A DNA stretch of 64,000 nt. Source: Anoxybacillus ayderensis (GTDB lineage: Bacteria > Bacillota > Bacilli > Bacillales > Anoxybacillaceae). Shown one piece after another: positions 20,469 through 29,090 of the stretch. The DNA is taken from positions 1-64,000 of the forward strand of contig NZ_JXTG01000007.1 in NCBI RefSeq assembly GCF_000833605.1, read 5' to 3'. A program made the position numbers and the translations under genes. Every line of letters starts with the position of its first letter. Within the stretch, counting starts at the first letter, position 1. The notes under the pieces were generated by a model that did no database searches, was not told where the DNA came from, and was given only the letters and a program-made list of their open reading frames with translations.

Positions 20469-20788
20469 GCTTAAACAAGATGATCATCGACACACTGAAA
20501 CATGTTGGTGTTCCTGTTGCGTTTCAAACGTACAGCGGTACAGCAACGACTTATATCACCTTTTTTGAATACAACCAGTTTTCAGCACTAAATGCAGACG
20601 ATGAAGAACAGCAAACAGCTCATTTTATACAAGTCGATGTGTGGTCAAAAGGCGACTACACATCAATAGTTCAGCAAGTGAAAGAGAGAATGATAGCAGC
20701 AGGTTTTCGTCGCACATCAGAAGTTGATTTGTTTGAGGAAGAAACGAAAACGTACCATAAAGCAATTCGATTTTCTTATATTTGTTAG
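20465..20788 (+). CDS. Tail terminator/completion protein
   Basis: ATG 20465 overlaps the previous stop. The 107-residue product (LNKMIIDTLKHVGVPVAFQT, TYITFFEYNQFSA, FIQVDVWSKGDYTSIVQQVK, ending FEEETKTYHKAIRFSY) fits the short tail-completion family that precedes the major tail protein in siphophages. It caps the tail tube at its head-proximal end. Confidence 0.8.
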   Translation: MSLNKMIIDTLKHVGVPVAFQTYSGTATTYITFFEYNQFSALNADDEEQQTAHFIQVDVWSKGDYTSIVQQVKERMIAAGFRRTSEVDLFEEETKTYHKAIRFSYIC

Positions 20789-20799
20789 GAGGGAATACG

Positions 20800-21369
20800 A
20801 TGGCAGTAATCGGTTTAAAGCATCCATATGTGGCTAAGTTGATTAAAGATGATTTCACTGGTGTTCAGTACGATACGCCAAAACGATTGGCGAAAGCAAT
20901 TGAAGCAAAAATTAGCCCGAAGGTAAACACAGAAACGTTGTATGCGGATGACGGACCAGCTGAAGTTGCTTCGTCTCTTGGCGAAATTGAAGTGGAAATT
21001 GGAGTAGATGACATTTCAACAGAGATGCAGGCGTTTTTGTTAGGCGCAACGATTAACGATGATGGTGTCGTTATTCAAAAAAGTGGTGATACAGCCCCAT
21101 ATGTTGCGCTTGGATTCGTTCTTCCTCTTTCGAATGGGGGACAGAAATATGTGTGGCTATACAAAGGGAAATTCGAATTACCGGAAGAGCAATATAAAAC
21201 AAAAGGGGATAAGATCGAATTTCAAACGCCTACACTAAAAGGCAAATTTGTAAAACGGGAATTTGATGAAGCATGGAAAGCGTCGGTGAATACAAAAGAC
21301 CAAGGTGTGGATCCAGCAGTCATTCAAAACTGGTTCAGCGCCGTGTATCAGGAAACAACAACGCCATAA
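20800..21369 (+). CDS. Major tail tube protein
   Basis: ATG 20800 follows TTAGGAGGG. The 189-residue product starts MAVIGLKHPYVAKLIKDDFT and shows the phi13-type major tail protein pattern: VNTETLYADDGPAEVASSLG, LGFVLPLSNGGQKYVWLYKG, and a closing FEAW-like DEAWKASVNTK. It polymerises into the tail tube. A terminator follows at 21382. Confidence 0.88.
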   Translation: MAVIGLKHPYVAKLIKDDFTGVQYDTPKRLAKAIEAKISPKVNTETLYADDGPAEVASSLGEIEVEIGVDDISTEMQAFLLGATINDDGVVIQKSGDTAPYVALGFVLPLSNGGQKYVWLYKGKFELPEEQYKTKGDKIEFQTPTLKGKFVKREFDEAWKASVNTKDQGVDPAVIQNWFSAVYQETTTP

Positions 21370-21381
21370 AGGCCATAAAGG

Positions 21382-21407
21382 GAAAGGGGGAAGCCCTTTC
21401 TCTTTTT
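21382..21407 (+). terminator. Terminator after the major tail gene
   Basis: GAAAGGG 21382-21388, loop GGAAG, CCCTTTC 21394-21400, then TCTTTTTC. A weak-to-moderate intrinsic terminator here would lower expression of downstream tail genes relative to the abundant tube protein. Confidence 0.7.
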
Positions 21408-21433
21408 CAATTTCATAACATGGAGGGATAAAC

Positions 21434-21721
21434 ATGCAGGTTACATTATTAATCAATGGTCAGGAGAAAACATTTACTGTTCCGTTTGTCAAAGCACGTA
21501 TGTTTCGTCGAGCGTTAGAACTGCGCAAAAAATATGACTTTAACAATATTGATGTAGAGGCACTAGATTCCATTATTGCTTTTATTGTCGAACTGTTTAA
21601 CGGACAATTTACGGTCGATGAATTTTACGATGGTATTGCGGCGGATCACCTCATTCCAACAATTTCGGATTGCATGAATAAAGTTATTGGGGTGGCGAAA
21701 ACGAGCGACCCAAACGTGTAA
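21434..21721 (+). CDS. Tail assembly chaperone (gpG-like)
   Basis: ATG 21434 follows TGGAGGGATAAAC. The 95-residue product (MQVTLLINGQEKTFTVPFVK, then RMFRRALELRKKYDF) fits the first tail-assembly chaperone gene that always precedes the tape measure. A second short frame (21733-21900) in the -1 frame follows, as in gpG/gpGT pairs. The -1 frame is open across 21682-21732, so a fused product is possible, although no canonical slippery heptamer is present. Confidence 0.78.
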   Translation: MQVTLLINGQEKTFTVPFVKARMFRRALELRKKYDFNNIDVEALDSIIAFIVELFNGQFTVDEFYDGIAADHLIPTISDCMNKVIGVAKTSDPNV

Positions 21722-21732
21722 CGGGGTCTGAA

Positions 21733-21900
21733 ATGGACCCATATGACGCGGTGAAAGAGTTTTACCTCACGCATATTAAGAACGGCATACCGATGTACCT
21801 CGTGGATGAGATGGACATCGGTTTTTATTTTGAACTTCTAGACTATGCGGAGGAAAAAGAGACGCGAAAAGAACGGCTGATGATTGAGCAGTTGTTGTAA
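21733..21900 (+). CDS. Second tail assembly chaperone frame (gpT-like)
   Basis: A 55-residue frame (MDPYDAVKEFYLTHIKNGIP, then DIGFYFELLDYAEEKETRKE) ends 13 bases before the tape measure gene. It lies in the -1 frame relative to gpG. It can be read from ATG 21733, which has only GGGG nine bases upstream, or as the C-terminal part of a frameshift product. The I-G-F-Y-F-E-L-L-D-Y pattern is typical of the T part of gpGT proteins in Gram-positive phages. Confidence 0.65.
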   Translation: MDPYDAVKEFYLTHIKNGIPMYLVDEMDIGFYFELLDYAEEKETRKERLMIEQLL

Positions 21901-21913
21901 AGGTGGTGAAACG

Positions 21914-24900
21914 ATGGCGGAAGTTGGTACGTTGCGAGTGTCGCTTGGATTAGATAGTGCAAATTTCACGACGAGCATTGAGGCTGTCAATCGCAAAATA
22001 CGGCTCGTTGACGCGGAGTTTAAAGCGGCTACTGGTGGTGTAAAGGATTTCGAGAATAGTTTGGAAGGACTACAAATTAAAGCGGAATCCCTCACACAAA
22101 AGCTACAGTTACACGAGACGAAAGTCGCTGAGTTAAAGCGCAGATATGAAGAAAGTGCGCAAACGAAAGGAAAAGACGCAGCTGAAACCGAGAAATTGCT
22201 TATCGCCTACAACAAAGCTGTCGCAGAAATGAAAAAGACAGAGGCACAGTTACAACAAACAAATAAAGAGATTGAAAAGCAATCGGACGGCTTTAACAAG
22301 TTAGAGCAAGCTGTAACGCAAAGTTTGCAAAAAATTGACCAGCAGTTGAAAGTGATTGATTCCGAATTTCGTGCTGCAACAGCTGGTATCGAGAATTTTG
22401 GTTCAACGTCTGAGCAATTGCGTACAAAAGCCAACAGTTTAGCGCAAACGCTCGAATTACAGAAAACGAAAGTGTCAGAATTAAAGCGACTATATGATGA
22501 AAGCGTAAAGGCAAAAGGTGCGGATGCGAAGGAAACGAGTGATCTCTTAATCGCCTACAACAAAGCGACGGCGGAAATGAAAGAAACCGAAGCACAGTTG
22601 CGACAGTTAAATCAAACGATTGAACAGCAAGCGACAGCATGGGGACAACTACAAACCAAGTTGAATGAGACCGGCCAACGCTTGCAAGACGTGGGTAATA
22701 ACCTTCAATCGTCTGGAGCGCAAATTGCTGCCTCATTCGGTGTAGCAAGTGCAGCAATTAGTGGTGCATTAGGTGTTTCTGTCAAAAAATCGATGGATTT
22801 TGAGGCACAGCTTTCTCGAGTTGGAGCGATTGCAGGGGCAACGCCGAATGAATTAGAGAAGCTCAAACAGGCTGCTCTTGATCTCGGTTCATCGACGTCT
22901 AAGTCAGCTACCGAGGTTGCACAAGGTATGGAGATTATGGGAGCGATGGGATACAACACAAATCAAATTCTTGCGGCGATGCCAGGGATTATCGCAGCAG
23001 CAGAGGCATCGGGAGAAGATATGGCTTTAGTTGCTGACACAGTATCATCAGCACTCAATGCATTCGGCCTTGAAGCAGGAGAGGCGTCAAGAGTAGCAGA
23101 TGTTCTAGCACAAGCGGCAAATGATTCAGCAGCTGGTGTGCAAGATATGCAGTACACGTTCAAGTATGCTGCTCCAATCGCAAAAACATTAGGAATTTCG
23201 CTTGAAGAACTTGCGGCAGCTACAGAAATTATGGCGAATAACGGTATCCGTGGAGAACAGGCCGGTACAACATTGCGTGGGGCTCTCATTCGATTATCTG
23301 ATCCACCAAAAGAGGCGCGAGAGGCATTAGCTTCACTAGGCATCCAAGTGACTGATGCACAAGGTCGTATGCTACCTTTCGGGGATATTATTGGCCAGCT
23401 TTCTGAGAAAACAAAAAATATGAGCAATGCACAAAAACTTGCAGCGCTTTCCACTATTTTCGGGACGGAAGCAGCAAGTGGAATGCTCACCGTGATTGAA
23501 GCTGGACCACAAAAATTAGACTCCTTGACGAAATCACTTCAGAACTCAAGCGGAGCATCGAAAGAAGCAGCAGAAAAAATGAAGAACAATTTAAAAGGTG
23601 CGCTTGAGGAACTAGGGGGCGCTATTGAAACGGCACAAATTTCTATTGGCGATGCATTAGCCCCAGCTATTCGTGTAGTTGCAGAGGCACTGCAAGGTTT
23701 ATTCAATGCTTTTAATAGCTTTCCAGACGGAATGAAGCAATTCATAGCAATCGGGGCGGCTATTTCAGCTGTTTTGCTCGGGATTGTTGCATCCATTGGT
23801 GTTGTATTGTCAATTGTAGGAACAGCTATGCAAGGGTTTGGGGCATTGGCAAGCGTGTTGGCTAGCGCTGGTGGAATGGCAGGAGTCTTTTCAAGTGCGA
23901 TAGCTGTCATCACCGGTCCGATCGGTATTGCGATCGGGGCAATTGCTGGATTAGTAGCTATCGGTGTTGTGCTATATAAAAACTGGGACGAAATCAAAGC
24001 GTTTCTATCGGCAACATGGGAAGGGATAAAGGCAGTAGCTGTGGTAGTTTGGGATGGACTGAAAACGTATTTTACGACGATTGTCAACATTTATAAAACG
24101 ATTTTTACAACCGTATGGGAAGGTATTAAAACGGTAATCACAACGGTTTGGGAAGGACTAAAAACGGCGGCCACAGCCATTTTTGAGGGGATAAAAGCGT
24201 ATTTTACGACTGTACTCAACATATACAAAACGATTTTTACGACTATTTGGAACACAATTAAAACGGTTGTTTTTGAAGTATGGAACGGGTTGAAAACAGC
24301 AGCAACGACTATTTTTAATGCAATCGCTTCATTTTTATCGAATGTGTGGAATGGTGTTAAAACGAGCGTTAGCAATATCGTTAGCAGTTTATCTTCTGCT
24401 GTACAAAACACATTCAACAGTTTAAGAAGCGCAATTTCTAATATCTTTGGCGGTGTAAGAGATACGTTAGTCAACATATGGGAAGGTATCAAAAACACCG
24501 CAAGAAGTTGGGCAAGTAGCTTTGTAGAAATCGGGAAAGATTTGCTTCGTGGCATATGGAACGGTATGAGCAACATGGCAGATTGGCTATGGGAAAAGGT
24601 TAAGTCGATGCTTTCTGGATTAACCAATAAAATTAAAGACTTTTTCGGTATTCGTAGCCCGAGCCGTTTATTTGCGGAATACGGAGGATATTTGTCACAA
24701 GGTTTGGCGATTGGGATTACAGACGATGCAAAGCTAGCCGAAAACAGCGTTGCCGATATGGCGAAGCGGGTAGCAAAAGCTGGTCAACAAATCGGCAACA
24801 TCGCTCTACCAAGTATAAAGCCAGCAACGATTCAACATGTTGTTGAAACGAACGTCGTTGGTAACGTGATGTCGGATGCTTCGAGTGCAGGACCGACCAT

Positions 24901-25006
24901 CATCATCGAAAATATGGTTGTTAGAAACGACAATGATATTGAAAAACTTTCACGTGAATTGTATACGATAATCGAGCGCTCAAAACGAAGTAGGGGATTG
25001 CGATGA
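21914..25006 (+). CDS. Tail tape measure protein
   Basis: ATG 21914 follows AAAGGTGGTG. The 1030-residue product sets tail length. Residues about 20-250 hold two coiled-coil repeats of about 115 residues (VDAEFKAATGGV and IDSEFRAATAGI mark equivalent points; IAYNKA occurs in both). A TP901-type tape-measure core follows, with ALDLGSSTSKSATEVAQGME near residue 320, then a hydrophobic segment near 615-680 and a tandem 44-residue duplication rich in spaced Trp (YFTTIVNIYKTIFTTVWEGI and its copy) at about 715-805. The FGIRSPSRLFAEYGGYLSQG motif near 910 is typical of the C-terminal region. It overlaps the Dit gene by four bases. Confidence 0.92.
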   Translation: MAEVGTLRVSLGLDSANFTTSIEAVNRKIRLVDAEFKAATGGVKDFENSLEGLQIKAESLTQKLQLHETKVAELKRRYEESAQTKGKDAAETEKLLIAYNKAVAEMKKTEAQLQQTNKEIEKQSDGFNKLEQAVTQSLQKIDQQLKVIDSEFRAATAGIENFGSTSEQLRTKANSLAQTLELQKTKVSELKRLYDESVKAKGADAKETSDLLIAYNKATAEMKETEAQLRQLNQTIEQQATAWGQLQTKLNETGQRLQDVGNNLQSSGAQIAASFGVASAAISGALGVSVKKSMDFEAQLSRVGAIAGATPNELEKLKQAALDLGSSTSKSATEVAQGMEIMGAMGYNTNQILAAMPGIIAAAEASGEDMALVADTVSSALNAFGLEAGEASRVADVLAQAANDSAAGVQDMQYTFKYAAPIAKTLGISLEELAAATEIMANNGIRGEQAGTTLRGALIRLSDPPKEAREALASLGIQVTDAQGRMLPFGDIIGQLSEKTKNMSNAQKLAALSTIFGTEAASGMLTVIEAGPQKLDSLTKSLQNSSGASKEAAEKMKNNLKGALEELGGAIETAQISIGDALAPAIRVVAEALQGLFNAFNSFPDGMKQFIAIGAAISAVLLGIVASIGVVLSIVGTAMQGFGALASVLASAGGMAGVFSSAIAVITGPIGIAIGAIAGLVAIGVVLYKNWDEIKAFLSATWEGIKAVAVVVWDGLKTYFTTIVNIYKTIFTTVWEGIKTVITTVWEGLKTAATAIFEGIKAYFTTVLNIYKTIFTTIWNTIKTVVFEVWNGLKTAATTIFNAIASFLSNVWNGVKTSVSNIVSSLSSAVQNTFNSLRSAISNIFGGVRDTLVNIWEGIKNTARSWASSFVEIGKDLLRGIWNGMSNMADWLWEKVKSMLSGLTNKIKDFFGIRSPSRLFAEYGGYLSQGLAIGITDDAKLAENSVADMAKRVAKAGQQIGNIALPSIKPATIQHVVETNVVGNVMSDASSAGPTIIIENMVVRNDNDIEKLSRELYTIIERSKRSRGLR

Positions 25007-25785
25007 GTATGTGGTTTCAGTTTGACGGTATACGTTCGGAAGAATTGAATATTAAGGTTTTACGTTTTCGCAACCCAGCATTGCCGACATTTGAGGACAA
25101 TTATGAAAATGTTCCCGGGCGTCATGGATCACTCGTGTTTCCAAAAGAATTTGGGACACGTGAAATTGAAATTGATTGTCTTATAACGCACGAGTCGAGA
25201 GAAAAAAGGAGACAGGATATTAGAAAACTTTCCCGCATTTTTACTCGTCAGGAGAGTAAATTAATTCTTAGTGAAGAACCAGATGTATATTATATTGGAA
25301 AGTTAGCTGGTTCGTTTTCTATTGATGTACGCAAAACACTGTCGAGCTTTACACTGGTTTTCCGTTGTCAGCCGTTTCGGTATGCCATCGATACTAGAGA
25401 ATTAACGTTCGATATGGATTCTAACAGCGTGCAGTATATTTCTAACCATGGTACAGCAGAAACCTATCCGTCGTTCATGATCCAAGCAGTGTTTGGGGAG
25501 ATTCAAAACCCAAAAATCACGATCAACGACAAATATCTGTTGCATAACGGCGTACTAACACCTAACTCAGCAATCGAAATCAACACAGAGAGCTTTTTAG
25601 CAACGAAAAGCATGGAACGGGATATTGCTACAACTGGGGCATATGACACTGCAGAAAATAATATTCTGTCGATGATTGATGGTGAATTCGGTGCGTTTTT
25701 CCCTGGTGGAAACACATTTGCATATAGCAGTGCAAATGGACAGCGCGCTCGAATTCGTCTTGTTTGGCAAGAACGATATTTGTAA
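25003..25785 (+). CDS. Distal tail protein (Dit)
   Basis: The 260-residue product starts MSMWFQFDGIRSEELNIKVL and has the Sipho_tail/Dit pattern: a NVPGRHGSLVF turn near residue 35, FGTREIEIDCLI, RRQDIRKLSRIF, and FRCQPFRYA near 120, followed by a galectin-like C-terminal domain ending GNTFAYSSANGQRARIRLVW. It forms the hexameric hub between tube and baseplate. Confidence 0.88.
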   Translation: MSMWFQFDGIRSEELNIKVLRFRNPALPTFEDNYENVPGRHGSLVFPKEFGTREIEIDCLITHESREKRRQDIRKLSRIFTRQESKLILSEEPDVYYIGKLAGSFSIDVRKTLSSFTLVFRCQPFRYAIDTRELTFDMDSNSVQYISNHGTAETYPSFMIQAVFGEIQNPKITINDKYLLHNGVLTPNSAIEINTESFLATKSMERDIATTGAYDTAENNILSMIDGEFGAFFPGGNTFAYSSANGQRARIRLVWQERYL

Positions 25786-25798
25786 AGGGGAATGACAC

Positions 25799-26548
25799 AT
25801 GCCGCAACAAAATGGACGTTTAAATACTGATTTAGATAATAAATTAACCTCGTCGTATTATGACGGCGCCAAGTGGCACATGTTCATGAAGGCGTTGAAC
25901 GCTGACATTGAAGCGTTAGGCTCGACGTCGGATCCAGCTACAGCGCAAACGGTCATCGGATTGTTAAAAGCGTTGATTGCGAAACTACCAAGTGCGTTGC
26001 AAAACGACGCACTTAAAAGTGTCTTGATCTCACCGATTCCGTCTGGAACGAACAAAATTGGATCTGTGGATATAGCGAACACCCCAACGGTTCGTGTTGA
26101 CAGTACGACTCCAGTGAATATCAATGTTACAAGTGGGCTTCCATCAGGTAACAATAAAATTGGTTCTGTGGATATTGTTAATAAACCGACTGTCTTAGTG
26201 GATAGTGTAACACCAATCAATGTAAATATTGCACAACCGACTATACTACAAATCACAAAAGTGTCACCGAACAACATGAAGTCGATAGCGAAGTCAGCGA
26301 CAAACACTAATACAAGTGAGTTAGTAATACCTCTATCTTCTGTACAAGGGCGAATTGTTGAATATATTATTACTGCTGACGCAGCAAACGTTGAACCTAT
26401 TTACATCGGTGAAAGTGATGTAGATAGCACAAAAGGGATCCCTTTATCTCCTGGACAGCAATTCCGTCTTGAGTATGGGAAAGAGTTGTATTTTTGTGCT
26501 CAAAATACGACAGATAAAATCCGAGCAACAATTATCAGTGCAACATAA
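25799..26548 (+). CDS. Baseplate/tail accessory protein with internal repeats
   Basis: ATG 25799 follows AAAGGGGAATG. The 249-residue product has a helical N-terminus (ADIEALGSTSDPATAQTVIG) and two tandem 34-residue beta repeats at about residues 80-148 (PSGTNKIGSVDIANTPTVRV and PSGNNKIGSVDIVNKPTVLV). The C-terminal part (YIITADAANVEPIYIGESDV, PLSPGQQFRLEYGKELYFCA) looks like a beta sandwich. Its place between Dit and Tal suggests a baseplate or upper-fibre component. No named family is recognised for the repeats. Confidence 0.6.
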   Translation: MPQQNGRLNTDLDNKLTSSYYDGAKWHMFMKALNADIEALGSTSDPATAQTVIGLLKALIAKLPSALQNDALKSVLISPIPSGTNKIGSVDIANTPTVRVDSTTPVNINVTSGLPSGNNKIGSVDIVNKPTVLVDSVTPINVNIAQPTILQITKVSPNNMKSIAKSATNTNTSELVIPLSSVQGRIVEYIITADAANVEPIYIGESDVDSTKGIPLSPGQQFRLEYGKELYFCAQNTTDKIRATIISAT

Positions 26549-26596
26549 AGGGATGACGTTCTTTTTATATTTTTGAAAGAAGGGAGGGAGGATCGT

Positions 26597-29080
26597 TTGA
26601 TTGTATCTGAAATGAATAAGCTGTTTCAAGGACAGCAATGGAATCAAGGAACGATCAACAACCTTGTTTTAAGTCCGAACGGTCTTATGCTTCAAAGCTA
26701 TCAAACTGGTGGAATTGGTACGATTATAGATGATTTTGAAGGGGAACAGCGGAATTTTACATTCATAGGAGACTGGCAGCGCACGACAGCGCGGAAGGCC
26801 AGTGGATCATATTCTTATACAAATAAAGATATAGGGGACAGCCAAGCAAGCGCGACGGAGATAACAGTTCATTTGCCACAGGGCGGACGTATTGAATTTG
26901 ACTATTTAGTTAGTAGCGAGAGCGGTTATGATTATTTAAGGTTTTATATTAACGGCGTCGAACAATTTAAAGACAGCGGAAATAATACAAGTTTTAAACA
27001 CTTTGCGAAAGATTTGGCATCGGGGACATATACGTTTAAATGGCAGTATAGCAAAGACGGAAGTGTAAGCAGCCATGACGATCAAGCGTATATTGACAAT
27101 CTTTCTATCACTGGCGTAGATACAACGATAACAAAGTATCGAACAAGCGGGACATGGGTTGCTACGATTACGAATGATATGGTGCGAAACGCAACGGGAA
27201 GCCGAGTGATAATTGACTATGAAGCGCCAGTAGGCACAACCGTGATCGTAGAGGTATCGACGGACGGAGTGGAATGGTATGAGGTGGTCAACGGAGAGTC
27301 GTTACCGAATGCTGTACAAAACTTTCAAACTCTCATGATTCGCGCAACGTTGCAAACACAAAACGAGCAGGTAACGCCGATACTAAAAAGCATAGGTATA
27401 TCCATATGGGAAGAAGCAAGAGGTGTTCGGACGCTAGGACGTCACTCGAATGTGTATCGAGATATTATACGGGTATATACGCTTGATAGGAGGCTTGCTG
27501 CGTATCTCGAAAACGCGAAGAACATCTATACAGATGACTTCCTGAATGACAAATCCATTTTATATTTCGAAATGCCGTTCAATGATCCAAAAACGAGACT
27601 TATTCAATACGATGGGCAACTAGTATATAAAAATCGGCGCTATATTGTCACAGAAATTGAGGACGGTATGGATGAAAATGGACAATTTAATTTTGCTGTC
27701 ACAGCGGAATTAGCGTACATTGAGTTGCTCAATAGAGTTTTTCCAGCGATTGAAATTAACACTGAGGAATTGAGAACTGGATTGGAGAAAATTTTGAACG
27801 GTACGGGCTGGAAAATTGGCATCATTGAAACGGGCTATGAAGATGAAATATTCAGTCTTAAGGAAAGCCGCAAAACCGCGTTATGGCTGGTGCGACAAGT
27901 TGCCAAGATTCTAGGGTTGGAAATCCAATGGGATAGCATGAATCGAATGATTAACTTAGTGAAGCGGATTGGTAGCAATCGTGGTGCATCATTCAGGTAT
28001 CGTAAAAACCTCAAAAGCGTAAAACGGACGATCACCCCACCTGAAGCTACAGTCATCATCCCGTATGGGAAAAACGGGCTGACAATCGCAGAAGTGAACG
28101 ATGGAAAAAACTATGTAGAAAATTACGATTGGTATGTTTCGCAAGGCGTTCCACTTTCAGAAGCGCGTCAGAAATATAGAAAAGAATACATCCTTGAAGA
28201 TGAACGGTTCATACTGCCTGGTAACTTGAAGAGATATGCCGAGGACATGTTGAAAGAAATGGCGTTTCCGAGAATCAGCTATCAAGTTAGTGTTCTCGAC
28301 CTCTCAGCCATTACAGGGCTTGAAGAGGACAAGTTCTATCTTGGGGACGATGTACGGATTTTCAACGAAGATTTACGCCTAGACGTTACAACGCGAATTT
28401 TACGCATGAAAGTTTACCCGCAAGAGCCGTGGAGAAATGAAATAGAACTGGGTTTTTTAGAGCCAGGGCTGGGAGACATTTCAAATGACAGTATTAGCAG
28501 TGATGTACAAGCAGCACAGCCTGATTTGCTTTATGCTACATCTGGCTCATCAAAATCCATTGGAACGGGTCCTGTGTTTCCACTGCAAATGAGTGTCACG
28601 AACTTCGGTAGTACGAATGCACAGATTGGACTTTTACTTATTTGTCAGGCAAAAGTAGCGTTGACGCTTACGATAAAGATTATGATGAACGGTTCAAACA
28701 TCGGACCAGAAATGAAGCAATATTTACCTGTGGGGTGGCATACGATCGGATTGCCGTTTGTCATTGCGCAAATGCCTAGTGGTACAGGCATGTTAGAAGT
28801 GCAAATGTTTACAGATACAGGGACGCTCGAGATTCCCCAGGACGGTTTGCAAATGTTCGTTTATGCACAAAACTTGTTAGGTGGTTTAGCACCTGATATC
28901 CCACGTCCAAGTGTGGCGGAAATATATCGTTTCAACAAAGGGATGTATACAACGATTCAAACCAACGAAGCTATTCATATTGTCATTGATCATCCAATGT
29001 TGCTATCGATGCAACAACATCACAGGATCATGAACAGAGACATTGAAACACATGAAATAATTGTTACAAATATGGGCTAG
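26597..29080 (+). CDS. Tail-associated lysin/baseplate hub (Tal-like) with N-terminal beta-sandwich insert
   Basis: I choose TTG 26597 after GGGAGGGAGG; ATG 26615 is possible. The 827-residue product has a region at about 40-180 (DDFEGEQRNFTFIGDWQRTT ... GYDYLRFYINGVEQF ... WQYSKDGS) like a MAM/concanavalin-type beta sandwich. From about 280 to 630 it follows the phage minor structural/prophage endopeptidase family (VYTLDRRLAAYLENAKNIYT, LWLVRQVAKILGLEIQWDS, FYLGDDVRIFNEDL). A C-terminal beta domain of about 200 residues follows. It plugs the tail tip and probably contacts the cell surface. No peptidoglycan hydrolase motif is obvious. Confidence 0.75.
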   Translation: MIVSEMNKLFQGQQWNQGTINNLVLSPNGLMLQSYQTGGIGTIIDDFEGEQRNFTFIGDWQRTTARKASGSYSYTNKDIGDSQASATEITVHLPQGGRIEFDYLVSSESGYDYLRFYINGVEQFKDSGNNTSFKHFAKDLASGTYTFKWQYSKDGSVSSHDDQAYIDNLSITGVDTTITKYRTSGTWVATITNDMVRNATGSRVIIDYEAPVGTTVIVEVSTDGVEWYEVVNGESLPNAVQNFQTLMIRATLQTQNEQVTPILKSIGISIWEEARGVRTLGRHSNVYRDIIRVYTLDRRLAAYLENAKNIYTDDFLNDKSILYFEMPFNDPKTRLIQYDGQLVYKNRRYIVTEIEDGMDENGQFNFAVTAELAYIELLNRVFPAIEINTEELRTGLEKILNGTGWKIGIIETGYEDEIFSLKESRKTALWLVRQVAKILGLEIQWDSMNRMINLVKRIGSNRGASFRYRKNLKSVKRTITPPEATVIIPYGKNGLTIAEVNDGKNYVENYDWYVSQGVPLSEARQKYRKEYILEDERFILPGNLKRYAEDMLKEMAFPRISYQVSVLDLSAITGLEEDKFYLGDDVRIFNEDLRLDVTTRILRMKVYPQEPWRNEIELGFLEPGLGDISNDSISSDVQAAQPDLLYATSGSSKSIGTGPVFPLQMSVTNFGSTNAQIGLLLICQAKVALTLTIKIMMNGSNIGPEMKQYLPVGWHTIGLPFVIAQMPSGTGMLEVQMFTDTGTLEIPQDGLQMFVYAQNLLGGLAPDIPRPSVAEIYRFNKGMYTTIQTNEAIHIVIDHPMLLSMQQHHRIMNRDIETHEIIVTNMG

Positions 29081-29090
29081 GAGGGGGAAG

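Noticed and set aside
21434-21900. Calling a definite programmed frameshift in the tail chaperone genes
   Set aside because: The overlap has no X-XXY-YYZ heptamer in register; kept as two frames with the fusion as a possibility only.
22290-24090. Long antisense frames opposite the tape measure gene (for example 22293-22757, 22963-23490, 23539-24090, 24091-24627)
   Set aside because: They arise from the codon bias of the Ala/Lys/Thr-rich tape measure gene, lack ribosome sites and have no protein-like composition.
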